Source: Pseudoalteromonas ulvae UL12 | GTDB lineage: Bacteria > Pseudomonadota > Gammaproteobacteria > Enterobacterales > Alteromonadaceae | Assembly: GCF_014925405.1 (NCBI RefSeq) | Contig: NZ_AQHJ01000035.1 | Span: 434,001 to 498,000, forward strand | Reading direction: 5' to 3' | Length of the DNA stretch: 64,000 nucleotides | Notes under the pieces: model-generated | What the model saw: the letters and a program-made list of their open reading frames with translations, nothing else | The model's database searches: none | What the model was told of the DNA's origin: nothing | Made by a program: the position numbers and the translations under genes | In this document: positions 27,253 to 35,157 of the stretch, piece by piece | Numbering within the stretch: the stretch's first letter is position 1 | Layout: each line of letters starts with the position of its first letter

Positions 27253-28080
27253 ATGAAGATGAACACACTGTCGACTTTTGCATTATGTGGGGTACTTGCA
27301 GGTGCTACATTGACAACGATGGCCGTTGATGCAGCCCCAGTGGGTGAAGTGGTTAAAAGTGACATTCGAAGTGCTAGTCATAAAGCGCGTGATGAGTTTC
27401 GTAACCCGCAACAAACACTGAACTTCTTTGGTATCCAAGAGAATATGGCTGTAGTGGAAATTTGGCCTGGCGGCGGCTGGTACAGTGAAATTTTAGCGCC
27501 GATGTTGGCAGACAAAGGCACGTTTTATGCGGCGCACTTTCCATCTGGCACCGATGTGGAGTACTTCAATAAACACCTTCCTAAATACCAAGCAAAAATC
27601 GCCAATACAAAAGGCATGGAGAAAACTAAATTAACCGGTTTTCATCCTAAACACGCCACCGATATGGCGCCAGCAGGCAGTGTGGATGCAGTGCTCACAT
27701 TTAGAAACTTGCACAATTTTTACATGAATGGTGATGAGGCATTGAAAATTGCACTCGCATCATCGTTTAAAGCACTTAAACCTGGCGGTATTTTTGGCGT
27801 GGTTGACCACCGTTTGCCTGAAGAACTCGATGCTGAAAAAAATCGCAATTCGGGTTATATCAAACAAAGTGTGGTGATCAAAATGGCTGAGGAGGCTGGA
27901 TTTAAGTTCGTAGCTGAGTCATCAGTCAATGCTAATCCTCTTGATAATGCACAACATGAAAAAGGCGTCTGGTCTTTATCTCCGACGTTTGCGCTTGGCG
28001 AAAAAGACCGTGCTAAGTATCAAACGCTGGGTGAATCTGACCGTATGACGCTTAAATTTGTCAAGCCGAGCACGATGTAA
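27253..28080 (+). CDS. Exported class I SAM-dependent methyltransferase-like protein
   Basis: 275 residues preceded by AAGGA. N-terminal signal peptide ending near VDAAP, which is unusual for a SAM enzyme but common to this marine family. Rossmann-type methyltransferase fold: MAVVEIWPGGGWYSEILAP (motif I), SVDAVLTFRNLHNFYMN, LKPGGIFGVVDHR. Substrate unknown, and whether SAM is available in the periplasm is open. The last ~70 codons and the following 211 bp are repeated at 31243-31666. Confidence 0.88.
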   Translation: MKMNTLSTFALCGVLAGATLTTMAVDAAPVGEVVKSDIRSASHKARDEFRNPQQTLNFFGIQENMAVVEIWPGGGWYSEILAPMLADKGTFYAAHFPSGTDVEYFNKHLPKYQAKIANTKGMEKTKLTGFHPKHATDMAPAGSVDAVLTFRNLHNFYMNGDEALKIALASSFKALKPGGIFGVVDHRLPEELDAEKNRNSGYIKQSVVIKMAEEAGFKFVAESSVNANPLDNAQHEKGVWSLSPTFALGEKDRAKYQTLGESDRMTLKFVKPSTM

Positions 28081-28291
28081 GGCATACCCTGTTTGAACTA
28101 ACGTTCACGGGAAGAACGCCAAAAAAGGGAAATCATTTGATTTCCCTTTTTTTACTGCTATGGCATCAGCATTTGTTCACACTGCTCAATCTTGTCCCGC
28201 TCTTGATAGTGGTTTGCATTCAGACCCAGTAGTTGGGGTAAGGTTGCTGAAATACAAATTGACGATAAAGTGCCAACCACAATACCGCTAA
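27868..28291. repeat. 424-bp direct repeat, left copy
   Basis: Nearly identical (about six differences, no indel, constant offset of 3375 bp) to 31243-31666. It spans the methyltransferase 3' end, the shared terminator and the 3' end of secF. See findings. Confidence 0.95.
28121..28153. terminator. Terminator after the methyltransferase gene
   Basis: AAAAAAGGGAAATCA, loop TTT, GATTTCCCTTTTTT; bidirectional. An identical copy lies at 31496-31528 between the methyltransferase fragment and secF. Confidence 0.9.
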
Positions 28292-28436
28292 TTCTTGTGC
28301 CGCTTGAGGGCAGCGCATATTGGTGATGCTAAAATGACTCCAAAAGTACGGAAGTAATCTTAGCTACATTGATGATTTTGCTTTTTTAACGCTGTTGCCG
28401 TGTTGATCTTTGCAGTATTCAGAAAACACCGTTGCT
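28158..28436 (-). pseudogene. Remnant of a second secF-secD pair, internally deleted
   Basis: 28158-28291 equals the 3' end of secF (31533-31666). At CGCTAA it switches to a stretch matching the interior of secD (33095 to about 33240) at roughly 91% identity with two small indels. The 1428 bp between these points in the intact genes are missing here. Both parts lie in the same orientation as the intact genes, so this is what remains of an ancestral copy. Confidence 0.9.
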
Positions 28437-28454
28437 AATCACTTTCATATCAAG

Positions 28455-28610
28455 CTATTTAGAATAAATCCCTTGAGACTTATATAGCACTAATGAGCCT
28501 ATCCAATTTAGATCATTAGGGTATTTATCTAAAATCTCATTAACTATTTTCCAGTTCAAAGGTTCGCTATCTGTTTGTTTTACTATGTAATATTTCTGAT
28601 GAGCATTCAT
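28455..28610 (-). CDS. Possible 51-residue protein
   Basis: ATG at 28610 gives 51 codons starting MNAHQKYYIVKQTD and ending KSQGIYSK. The composition (Trp, Tyr, regular codon use) looks protein-like, and ILDKYPNDLNWIGSLV could be an amphipathic helix. Upstream ACGGGTG could serve as weak ribosome binding site. No family recognised. It lies between the secD remnant and the IS element and may itself be a fragment. Confidence 0.4.
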   Translation of the reverse strand: MNAHQKYYIVKQTDSEPLNWKIVNEILDKYPNDLNWIGSLVLYKSQGIYSK

Positions 28611-28672
28611 GTAACACCCGTTAGTAAATTAGTTACTTTATAAGATAAACTGTATGGACTTCCCAGCTCTCA

Positions 28673-29581
28673 CTAGACAGTCTGTTGTTTCAAAAAATAC
28701 GCTTCTTCGAATTTAGCAGGTGATATACCGCCTGTATGCGAGTGGCGTTTTTTTGGATTGTAAAACATTTCTATAAAGTTAAATATCTCTGTCTTCGCTT
28801 CGACTCTGGTCGAATATATCTTCTTTCTGATCACGCGCTTTTTAAACGTAGCAAAAAAGCTCTCAGCAACCGCATTATCATGACAGTTTCCTCTGCGGCT
28901 CATGGAAGGAATAAGATTATGCTCTTTCATAAACGCTAAATAATCTGCACTGCCATACTGACTGCCTTGATCGCTATGTACCAACACAGATTGTTCTGGC
29001 CGACGTTGGTAAACGGCCATTAATAATGCCCGGATAACCAAATGCTTATCCATGTTTTTATCCATCGACCAACCGACAACGCGTCGTGAGAACAAGTCGA
29101 TAACTGTCGCTAAGTACAGAAAACCCTCATACGTTCGCACATACGTGATGTCACTCACCCACGCAGTATTAGGTGAGTCTGGGGCAAAATCACGCTCCAA
29201 TACGTTATCTGCAATCCGTGATGGCTTAACGCCTTTGATGTATTTGCGCTTGTAACCAATCTGCGCTCTAAGGTTGTTCAGTCGCATAATTTTAGCAACA
29301 CGGTGCACGCTACAAGACTCGCCCGCTTCACGAAGATCACGATGTATCCAAGGGCTACCATATGTTCCGCCGCTGGCAATATAGAACTCTTTTATCCGCT
29401 TGAGCAGGCGATTATCTTCAATCGCTCTCGTGCTCAACGGCTGTTTAAGCCATGCATAAAAGCCACTGCGATTGATTTTTAATACACGGCACATGGATAA
29501 CACAGAGAACTGCTTCTGGTGATCTCGGATAAAGGCGTACTTTACTCTAGCTGGCTTGCAAAGTACCTTGCGGCCTTTTTT
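28673..29581 (-). CDS. IS3 OrfB transposase part (made by -1 frameshift)
   Basis: DDE integrase domain: first Asp in WVSDITYVRT, second in VHSDQGSQYGS, Glu in NAVAESFFATFKKR; N-terminal HTH_21 part (INRSGFYAWL, GGTYGSPWIHRDL). An internal ATG occurs at 29503, but the frame stays open to the AAAAAAG heptamer (29581-29575), reading KKGRKVLCKPARVKYAFIRD before it. This is the -1 frame relative to orfA, so a fused OrfAB transposase is expected. Cuts and joins the element ends. Confidence 0.93.
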   Translation of the reverse strand, partial: KKGRKVLCKPARVKYAFIRDHQKQFSVLSMCRVLKINRSGFYAWLKQPLSTRAIEDNRLLKRIKEFYIASGGTYGSPWIHRDLREAGESCSVHRVAKIMRLNNLRAQIGYKRKYIKGVKPSRIADNVLERDFAPDSPNTAWVSDITYVRTYEGFLYLATVIDLFSRRVVGWSMDKNMDKHLVIRALLMAVYQRRPEQSVLVHSDQGSQYGSADYLAFMKEHNLIPSMSRRGNCHDNAVAESFFATFKKRVIRKKIYSTRVEAKTEIFNFIEMFYNPKKRHSHTGGISPAKFEEAYFLKQQTV

Positions 29582-29826
29582 AAGATGTCCCTTTCCTCCG
29601 TGACCCGCTTCAACTCTGCCTCTAACTTAGCAATTCGAACCGAATCATCAGATGACTGGCGAACGGCTTTATTGCCACTTAACTGGCTTCGCCAGTGATA
29701 GAGGGATTTAGTTGAAATACCAAGCCGATCAGCAACTTCCTGAACTGAATAACCACGCTCAGTAATTTGCTTGACTGCTTCTATCTTAAACTCTTCGGTA
29801 TACCGTTTGCCTTTGCTCATAAACAC
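29542..29826 (-). CDS. IS3 OrfA, helix-turn-helix protein
   Basis: 94 residues. HTH_Tnp_1 domain: RYTEEFKIEAVKQITERGYS, VQEVADRLGISTKSLYHW, then a leucine-zipper coiled coil (RIAKLEAELKRVTEERDILK). Binds the terminal repeats and supplies the N-terminus of the OrfAB transposase through the slippery A6G sequence. Confidence 0.93.
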   Translation of the reverse strand: MFMSKGKRYTEEFKIEAVKQITERGYSVQEVADRLGISTKSLYHWRSQLSGNKAVRQSSDDSVRIAKLEAELKRVTEERDILKKAARYFASQLE

Positions 29827-30115
29827 CTCTATTTGAAGTTACATTGTAACTGTTAAAAGTGTCTAGCAAAGTCTGGGAAGTCCAGTAATCGGTGATAACA
29901 GCACTGCTCACCTGATTTTGAAATAAAAGTGTAAACCTTATTAATTAATAGGGTAAGGCGGGATAGCGCAGCAAAAAGGCAAAGTAAAGCGAGAATAAGA
30001 GCACAAAAAGTGAGGACTGAATCGTAACTTAAGTCAACGTTCGGTCTTCTCAAAAATTATTGACTTTATAGTTTGTAGTTTGTAGTTTGTTTTAATTTTA
30101 AAGGACTAAAATGAA

Positions 30116-31165
30116 ATGAAAAAAAGGTTTCTTGCATCACTTCTCTTATTAACATACTTTTCAAATGACGCAGTTGCCAATATAGAGACTGGTTTATATT
30201 GCGAGTCATGCTCCAACATTAATGCTGCAAAAACATTTTTGCGAGACTCTGGTTTAGGTCCAACTGTTGAGTGCAATCAATCCAGTTGTTTTCCTTCTCC
30301 CCCTGAAATAATTCAAGTTGGTAATGGAAGGCATGTTTATACACTGAAAGCGTCTAGAACTATTATCTACCCCCACACTTTAGAGATTACTGAAAACAAC
30401 CAGCCTCTAAACGTAGCTAGTTATCAAGAGTTATATCAAACATGGGAAGAGTTTAAACAGTTTGTATTCAGTCATAATCTATATGTTGTGCCGTCTTCTA
30501 TCCCTGAATTGACAAGTAATCGTTCAGATGTGATGTCTACCGGTGAACAATGCCCTGATACAACGGCTGCAAAAGCATTGACTAATCCGAATCTTATGGA
30601 TCATATTTTCCAAAAAGCTGAAGTTGAGTTAGCGACTGGACTTGGTACCCCTAATCACAGACAATTATCCGAAAAGTTACTTGGTAGTAACATGGTCTTG
30701 AGTAATGGAGCAATGGGCGGTGTATTTAAAGGAGTTAATGTTTCCGCATCTATTTCAAAAAACGATTCTAATCAAACAGTCTCCTATATTGCTGAATTCT
30801 CAGAAACAGAAGTAAATGCAAGTGTCTCAGATAGATTAGTCTTTACTTTCGACTATCATGGTCTTGACGCAAACAACATACCGGTAATGAATATGAAGCT
30901 GATACCTGGCGCTTCTAGAATTGGTGGAAAATCACTCTCTGTTCTTTCAGGTAATTTTGGTACAGCTTTTATTGACAATGAATGTTTACAAAATAGTTTA
31001 AAACGATTTAAACACATTAGTTCTGGAACATTTGAGTCAAGTCAGGTTGATGTAAATGACATACCTCATATTCCACCAGGCCAAGATAGAGAAGTTCAGA
31101 TGTGCCAATACTATTTCAATCAACCCGGTGTCTATTCAATGACTTGGTATGCGCCTTGTAATTAA
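30116..31165 (+). CDS. Secreted cysteine-containing protein, unknown
   Basis: 349 residues. AAGGA precedes; an ATG at 30111 is followed directly by TGA, so 30116 is the start. Signal peptide ends at AVANIE. Mature protein has about eight cysteines (ETGLYCESCSN, VECNQSSCFP, GEQCPD, DNECLQN, VQMCQYYF, YAPCN) and a beta-rich central part, so an extracellular disulfide-bonded fold is likely. N-terminal AKTFLRDSG hints at a prepilin/MSHA-like or structural role but no family is recognised. Upstream is a GTTTGTA-type 7-bp tandem repeat (30069-30090). It lies between the 424-bp repeats, so it was probably gained with them. Confidence 0.7.
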   Translation: MKKRFLASLLLLTYFSNDAVANIETGLYCESCSNINAAKTFLRDSGLGPTVECNQSSCFPSPPEIIQVGNGRHVYTLKASRTIIYPHTLEITENNQPLNVASYQELYQTWEEFKQFVFSHNLYVVPSSIPELTSNRSDVMSTGEQCPDTTAAKALTNPNLMDHIFQKAEVELATGLGTPNHRQLSEKLLGSNMVLSNGAMGGVFKGVNVSASISKNDSNQTVSYIAEFSETEVNASVSDRLVFTFDYHGLDANNIPVMNMKLIPGASRIGGKSLSVLSGNFGTAFIDNECLQNSLKRFKHISSGTFESSQVDVNDIPHIPPGQDREVQMCQYYFNQPGVYSMTWYAPCN

Positions 31166-31242
31166 TAAACACGGAATATAAAAGTAATCGCTGGAAATGT
31201 TGATGATAGATAGTCAGTGCTGGATATGATCGAGAGTGTTAC

Positions 31243-31455
31243 AGTGTGGTGATCAAAATGGCTGAGGAGGCTGGATTTAAGTTCGTAGCTGAGTCATCAG
31301 TCAATGCCAACCCTCTTGATAATGCACAACATGAAAAAGGCGTCTGGTCTTTATCTCCGACGTTTGCGCTTGGCGAAAAAGACCGCGCTAAGTATCAAAC
31401 GCTGGGTGAATCTGACCGTATGACGCTTAAATTTGTCAAGCAGAGCACGATGTAA
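31243..31455 (+). pseudogene. Headless C-terminal fragment of the methyltransferase gene
   Basis: Encodes the last ~70 residues of the protein at 27253-28080 (from VVIKMAEEAGFKF to the end), with one changed residue near the C-terminus (KQSTM for KPSTM). No promoter or signal peptide; not functional. It marks the duplication boundary at 31243. Confidence 0.95.
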
Positions 31456-31495
31456 GGCATACCCTGTTTGAACTAACGTTCACGGGAAGAACGCC

Positions 31496-31528
31496 AAAAA
31501 AGGGAAATCATTTGATTTCCCTTTTTTT
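31496..31528. terminator. secF terminator (duplicated)
   Basis: Same hairpin as 28121-28153, located just after the secF stop on the minus strand. Confidence 0.88.
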
Positions 31529-31532
31529 ACTG

Positions 31533-32486
31533 CTAAGGCATCAGCATTTGTTCACACTGCTCAATCTTGTCCCGCTCTTGATAGTGGTTTGCATTCAGAC
31601 CTAGTAGTTGGGGTAAGGTTGCTGAAATACAAATTGACGATAAAGTGCCAACCACAATACCGCTAAACAGTGCCAACGAAAATCCCGCAAGCGGTGGCCC
31701 CGCTAATAACCAAATTGATGCTATGGTTGCAAGGGTCGTCCCTGACGTGATTAAGGTGCGGCTGAGGGTTGAAGATATCGCTTGATTGATGATTTGCCCT
31801 AAAGGATTTGGCCCCTCAGGTTGTGTAGTGGTGCGCATTAATTCGCGCATGCGATCTGCGACAATAATAGAGTCATTTAAAGAATAACCGATTATGGCGA
31901 GCAGGCTGGCCAAAACGGTGAGATCAAACTCTATTTGCAACCAAGCAAATATGCCAAGCACCAACACAATATCATGAAATAGAGCCGCAACCGCCCCGAC
32001 GGCTAAGCGCCACTCAAAACGTAGCGCCAAGTAAATCAGCACCATGATTACTGCACTGAACATTGCCAGCCCACCTTGTTCGAATAACTCTTCCCCCACT
32101 TGCGCCCCGATGAAATTTGCTTCCAGTAAGGTCAGTTGCTCTTGATGAATCTGATTGAGCTCTGCAAACCAGCCTTGCTCTGATTGACCGCTAGCGTCGA
32201 GGTTTTGCCGCACAATAAAGTGGTGCTGATCGGCGCTGCTGACTTTTAGACCTTGCGATTGTGCTTTGCCGAGTATCTGGGCAATTGAATGTGCGACTTC
32301 GCTGCGCTCAAGCGGCTGCTCAGATTGAAACTCAGTGATAAATCCGCCATTAAACTCGATACTAAAATTGAGCTTATGTGTCATTAAGCCAAACACCGCT
32401 ATGCTCATCAATAAAAACGACAGACACAGCCCGATGATACGAAGTTTGGTAGGGAAAGATTGAGCGGTTAATTGTTTAAAAATCAT
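31533..32486 (-). CDS. secF: Protein translocase subunit SecF (SecF2)
   Basis: 317 residues from ATG 32486 (GGAG upstream), overlapping the secD stop as ATGA. Six membrane helices with a periplasmic P4 domain after helix 1. Family marks: NFSIEFNGGFITEF, GAQVGEELFEQGG, LALRFEWRLAVGAVAALFHDIVLVLG (core RFEWRLA and HD), IGYSLNDSIIVADRMRE, TSGTTLATIA. With SecD it pulls exported proteins from SecYEG using an ion gradient. Not next to yajC/tgt, so this is the additional SecDF2-type set. Its 3' end is duplicated at 28158-28291. Confidence 0.95.
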   Translation of the reverse strand: MIFKQLTAQSFPTKLRIIGLCLSFLLMSIAVFGLMTHKLNFSIEFNGGFITEFQSEQPLERSEVAHSIAQILGKAQSQGLKVSSADQHHFIVRQNLDASGQSEQGWFAELNQIHQEQLTLLEANFIGAQVGEELFEQGGLAMFSAVIMVLIYLALRFEWRLAVGAVAALFHDIVLVLGIFAWLQIEFDLTVLASLLAIIGYSLNDSIIVADRMRELMRTTTQPEGPNPLGQIINQAISSTLSRTLITSGTTLATIASIWLLAGPPLAGFSLALFSGIVVGTLSSICISATLPQLLGLNANHYQERDKIEQCEQMLMP

Positions 32487-34336
32487 AATGTTTCTCCAGC
32501 TGAGTGAGCACGAGTAGGGCTGTTTTTTGGGGCGCGATAGAGCCAAAAGCTCAGTGTTTTGGCAACAAATACTCCAGTGAAAAGACTGGTCAAAATGCCG
32601 AGGCCAAGAGTGAGTGCAAACCCTTTGATTGGACCGTAACCGATTGAATACAAGATAACCGCAGTGAGGAGTGTGGTGATGTAGGCATCGACGATTGAAT
32701 GGAATGCTTTGTTATAACCTGTTTTGAGAGCCAGCAATGGGCTGCGGCCTAAGGTTTGTTCTTCTTTAATTCGTTCAAAAATAATCACGTTGGTATCCAC
32801 CGCCATGCCTATGGTCAGCACGAGTCCGGCAATGCCGGGCAGTGTCAATACGGCACCCGGCAATAACGACATTAAACCAATCAAGCAGATTAAATTAAGT
32901 AGCAAGACAGTGTTTGCTATCCAGCCCATTTTGCGATACCACAGCGCCATAAAGGCAAATGTAATCGCGAGACCGAGTGCTAAAGCAGCAAAGCCATTTT
33001 CGATATTGGCTTGGCCAAGGCTTGGGCCAATGGTTTGCTGGTGGACAATGGTCACAGGCGCAATTAATGAACCAGCTCTGAGTAATAACGCTAATTCTTG
33101 TGCCGCTTGAGGGCTGTGCATATTGGTGATGCTAAAACGACTCCCGAGTACGGAGGTAATCGTAGCCACATTGATTACCTTGCTTTTTTTAACACTGTTG
33201 CCGTGTTGATCTTTGTAGTATTCAGAAAACACCGTTGCCATAGGTTGGCCGACGTTCTTTTTGGAAAAAGCAGTCATTTTAGTTGCGCCAATGCCGTCGA
33301 GTTGCAATTGCACGGCGGGTTTTCCCATTTCATCTCGGCTCGCTTGTGCTCCTTGAATATGTTGGCCCGATAACACTACGTTTGGATTAAGTGAAAGGCT
33401 GCTGCCATCCTCCAGAGTATAACGAGTGCCACCGATAGTCTGGAGTGCATGAAAATCAAGGGAAGCAGTCGCGCCAATGATGCGTTTGGCAGCAGTCGGA
33501 TCTTGAACGCCAGGTAGCTCAACGCGAATTTTATGGCTCCCTTGTCGTTGAGTGACCGCTTCGGTGATCCCTAATTCGCTAATGCGCCCACGAAGTGTGG
33601 TAATGGCTTGTTGCATCACTTGCTGATGAAATGCTTGCTGAGCTTGCGGGTTGAAAAACAAGTTAACACCGCTACTGTTTGTTTCACTGCTCAAATCAGT
33701 AAAGGTTTGTTTTAAATCTTTGATGACTAAAGCGAGGTTATCATTGGCTTGACTGACATGAATCACAACCTGCTGCGCATTATTGAGCTCAATCCGTGCG
33801 CCGCGCACCTGATGGTGACGTAAAGCGCTTTTTGTTTGCTGCTTAACTTGGGTGATGCGCTCATTCAGGGCGTGATCGCTGTCGACCTCTAATACAAACA
33901 GCACGCCACCGTTTAGGTCGAGGCCCAGTTTGATAGGCGCTAAGCCTAATGCCTGAAGCCAATATGGGCTGGTTGCTTTGCTGACTATTTTTGATTCAAA
34001 ATCAGTAGGATAATGCTGATGAAGCCAGTTTAATGCTGCTGCATTTTGGTTACTATTTTCCAAAGTCAGTTGCAAGGTATTACCAGCTTGCTTAGCCTGG
34101 CTGACAGTAAACCCTTGTTGATTTAATTTGTCTTTGAGTGTTATTAGCGACAGGCTGCTTGTTTGGGGAGAGGTGGCACTGACGATAAGGTTATTTTGTT
34201 CTGGATAAAGATTGGGCAACGCGCAAATAGCTAAAAGTAATAAAGTGAAAATCATCACTAAAGTGGGTAACCATTTGCGTGGTTGGGTGCGGTTTACATC
34301 AGCCTGCTTGGCTGAAAAGTTGGGCAACGAATTCAT
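32483..34336 (-). CDS. secD: Protein translocase subunit SecD (SecD2)
   Basis: 617 residues, full length. N-terminal helix, large periplasmic P1 domain (~50-440) including LGLDLNGGVLFVLEVD and RGRISELGITEAVTQRQG, then five helices with PGIAGLVLTIGMAVDTNVIIFERIKEE (DTNV proton/sodium pathway), GYGPIKGFALTLGLGI. Works with SecF in late steps of protein export. Start is preceded by AAAAAGAGAAAC, the same GAGAAACATTATG context as secF. Lies 157 bp after the VemP-like gene, on the same strand, implying vemP-secD-secF organisation. Confidence 0.95.
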   Translation of the reverse strand: MNSLPNFSAKQADVNRTQPRKWLPTLVMIFTLLLLAICALPNLYPEQNNLIVSATSPQTSSLSLITLKDKLNQQGFTVSQAKQAGNTLQLTLENSNQNAAALNWLHQHYPTDFESKIVSKATSPYWLQALGLAPIKLGLDLNGGVLFVLEVDSDHALNERITQVKQQTKSALRHHQVRGARIELNNAQQVVIHVSQANDNLALVIKDLKQTFTDLSSETNSSGVNLFFNPQAQQAFHQQVMQQAITTLRGRISELGITEAVTQRQGSHKIRVELPGVQDPTAAKRIIGATASLDFHALQTIGGTRYTLEDGSSLSLNPNVVLSGQHIQGAQASRDEMGKPAVQLQLDGIGATKMTAFSKKNVGQPMATVFSEYYKDQHGNSVKKSKVINVATITSVLGSRFSITNMHSPQAAQELALLLRAGSLIAPVTIVHQQTIGPSLGQANIENGFAALALGLAITFAFMALWYRKMGWIANTVLLLNLICLIGLMSLLPGAVLTLPGIAGLVLTIGMAVDTNVIIFERIKEEQTLGRSPLLALKTGYNKAFHSIVDAYITTLLTAVILYSIGYGPIKGFALTLGLGILTSLFTGVFVAKTLSFWLYRAPKNSPTRAHSAGETL

Positions 34337-34341
34337 AATGT

Positions 34342-34491
34342 TTCTCTTTTTGCGCCATCAACAAGCATGCAATAGCGATAACGCTCAACATGTAATTGCA
34401 GATAGCAAAAATAAGGATATCTCACTGGCAAGGTGCAACGTTTATTGACGCGCACTGCAAGTTAAATCGATTAAATTTATTTAAAAGAAAA
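34342..34491 (-). promoter_or_regulatory. Possible mRNA switch masking the secD ribosome binding site
   Basis: In the transcript, UUUUCUUUU just after the VemP-like stop (34491-34483) can pair over nine bases (one G-U) with AAAAGAGAA (34350-34342), which contains the secD Shine-Dalgarno region. A ribosome stalled at the end of the upstream gene would cover the first arm and free the site. This mirrors the described VemP control; the pairing is my own reading and is A-U rich. Confidence 0.45.
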
Positions 34492-34493
34492 GG

Positions 34494-34976
34494 TTATGAA
34501 TAATTAGTGTGGCAGCCGCTGTAGAGTCGGTTTGATTCGTGCCAACCACTAATGCGGGATTTGGCTCGGCGGTAAATATGAATAAACCATAATGGAATTG
34601 GCCGATGGGCAATTAAGATGAGCATTGATAGCAGAGCAAAGACCCAGATAAAAAATTCAATCACTAACCAGTAAATCGGGTTCACTTGGCTTGGGTATAA
34701 AAAAGTGGATGGACTGGCTGAGCGTATTTCAGGAATCATTGCCGCAGCAGGTTGTTGTTCGTTAACGTTGCTTACAGCAAGTTGTATAGGGCGCTCTGAT
34801 GAGTTAGAAAGGTCTAGATTGGGTAACGGCGCAGCATGTTTATATTGACTGTGTAGTTGTGCGGCAAAGCTTTCGGTAAAGGCGTGCTCAAGCGCAGTGC
34901 GGTCATTGATTTGTTCGCAAAAGAACAATGCAATACTCACTAATAATAAACTTATCGTACGCCAAACAGCTTTCAT
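34494..34976 (-). CDS. vemP: VemP-like export-monitoring arrest peptide upstream of secDF2
   Basis: 160 residues, close to Vibrio VemP (159). N-terminal signal sequence (MKAVWRTISLLLVSIALFFC), a poorly conserved middle, a second hydrophobic stretch (IYWLVIEFFIWVFALLSMLI), and the C-terminus SRISGWHESNRLYSG. As I recall VemP ends with RISGWKETNAMYVAL, where Trp143 is key and stalling occurs at Gln156. Here Trp145, Glu147, Asn149 and Tyr152 align, putting the stall near codon 158, two codons before the stop. Gene order vemP-secD-secF is the same. Low Sec activity would prolong stalling and turn on secDF2. The internal hydrophobic segment should be checked against Vibrio proteins. Identification rests on motif and context. 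Confidence 0.75.
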   Translation of the reverse strand: MKAVWRTISLLLVSIALFFCEQINDRTALEHAFTESFAAQLHSQYKHAAPLPNLDLSNSSERPIQLAVSNVNEQQPAAAMIPEIRSASPSTFLYPSQVNPIYWLVIEFFIWVFALLSMLILIAHRPIPLWFIHIYRRAKSRISGWHESNRLYSGCHTNYS

Positions 34977-35157
34977 AATACCTTAGATATTGGTTACCAA
35001 AAAAAGAAACCGAGTGTATGAATGTGAACAACTATGCCACTTAATATGGGGGCAGTTTACAAAGATACAAACCGATAGCAAGTAAAAGCGAGTTTTAAAC
35101 GGCGGATTGAGCAGACTGCGTAGCGGAAAATGCCGCATGCAATCTGCTCATCTAAGA

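Larger units (their letters stand above)
28655..29884 (-). mobile_element. Complete IS3-family insertion sequence, 1230 bp
   Basis: Imperfect terminal inverted repeats begin TGGACTTCCCAG at both ends and continue after a 6-base mismatch with CTAGACA. The element is flanked by GTA on both sides (28652-28654 and 29885-29887), a 3-bp target duplication as expected for IS3. It carries orfA and orfB on the minus strand with an A6G slippery heptamer between them. All parts are intact, so it may be active. Confidence 0.95.
31243..31666. repeat. 424-bp direct repeat, right copy
   Basis: Second copy of 27868-28291. It contains a headless piece of the methyltransferase gene and the true 3' end of secF. 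Confidence 0.95.

Noticed and set aside
28736..29255. Plus-strand frames of about 67 codons inside the IS element
   Set aside because: Antisense shadows of the transposase gene.
34299..34391. 30-codon frame (MLSVIAIACLLMAQKEKHYE...) overlapping the secD start
   Set aside because: No Shine-Dalgarno and overlaps secD out of frame; the VemP-like gene explains control better. Could be a leader peptide, but unsupported.
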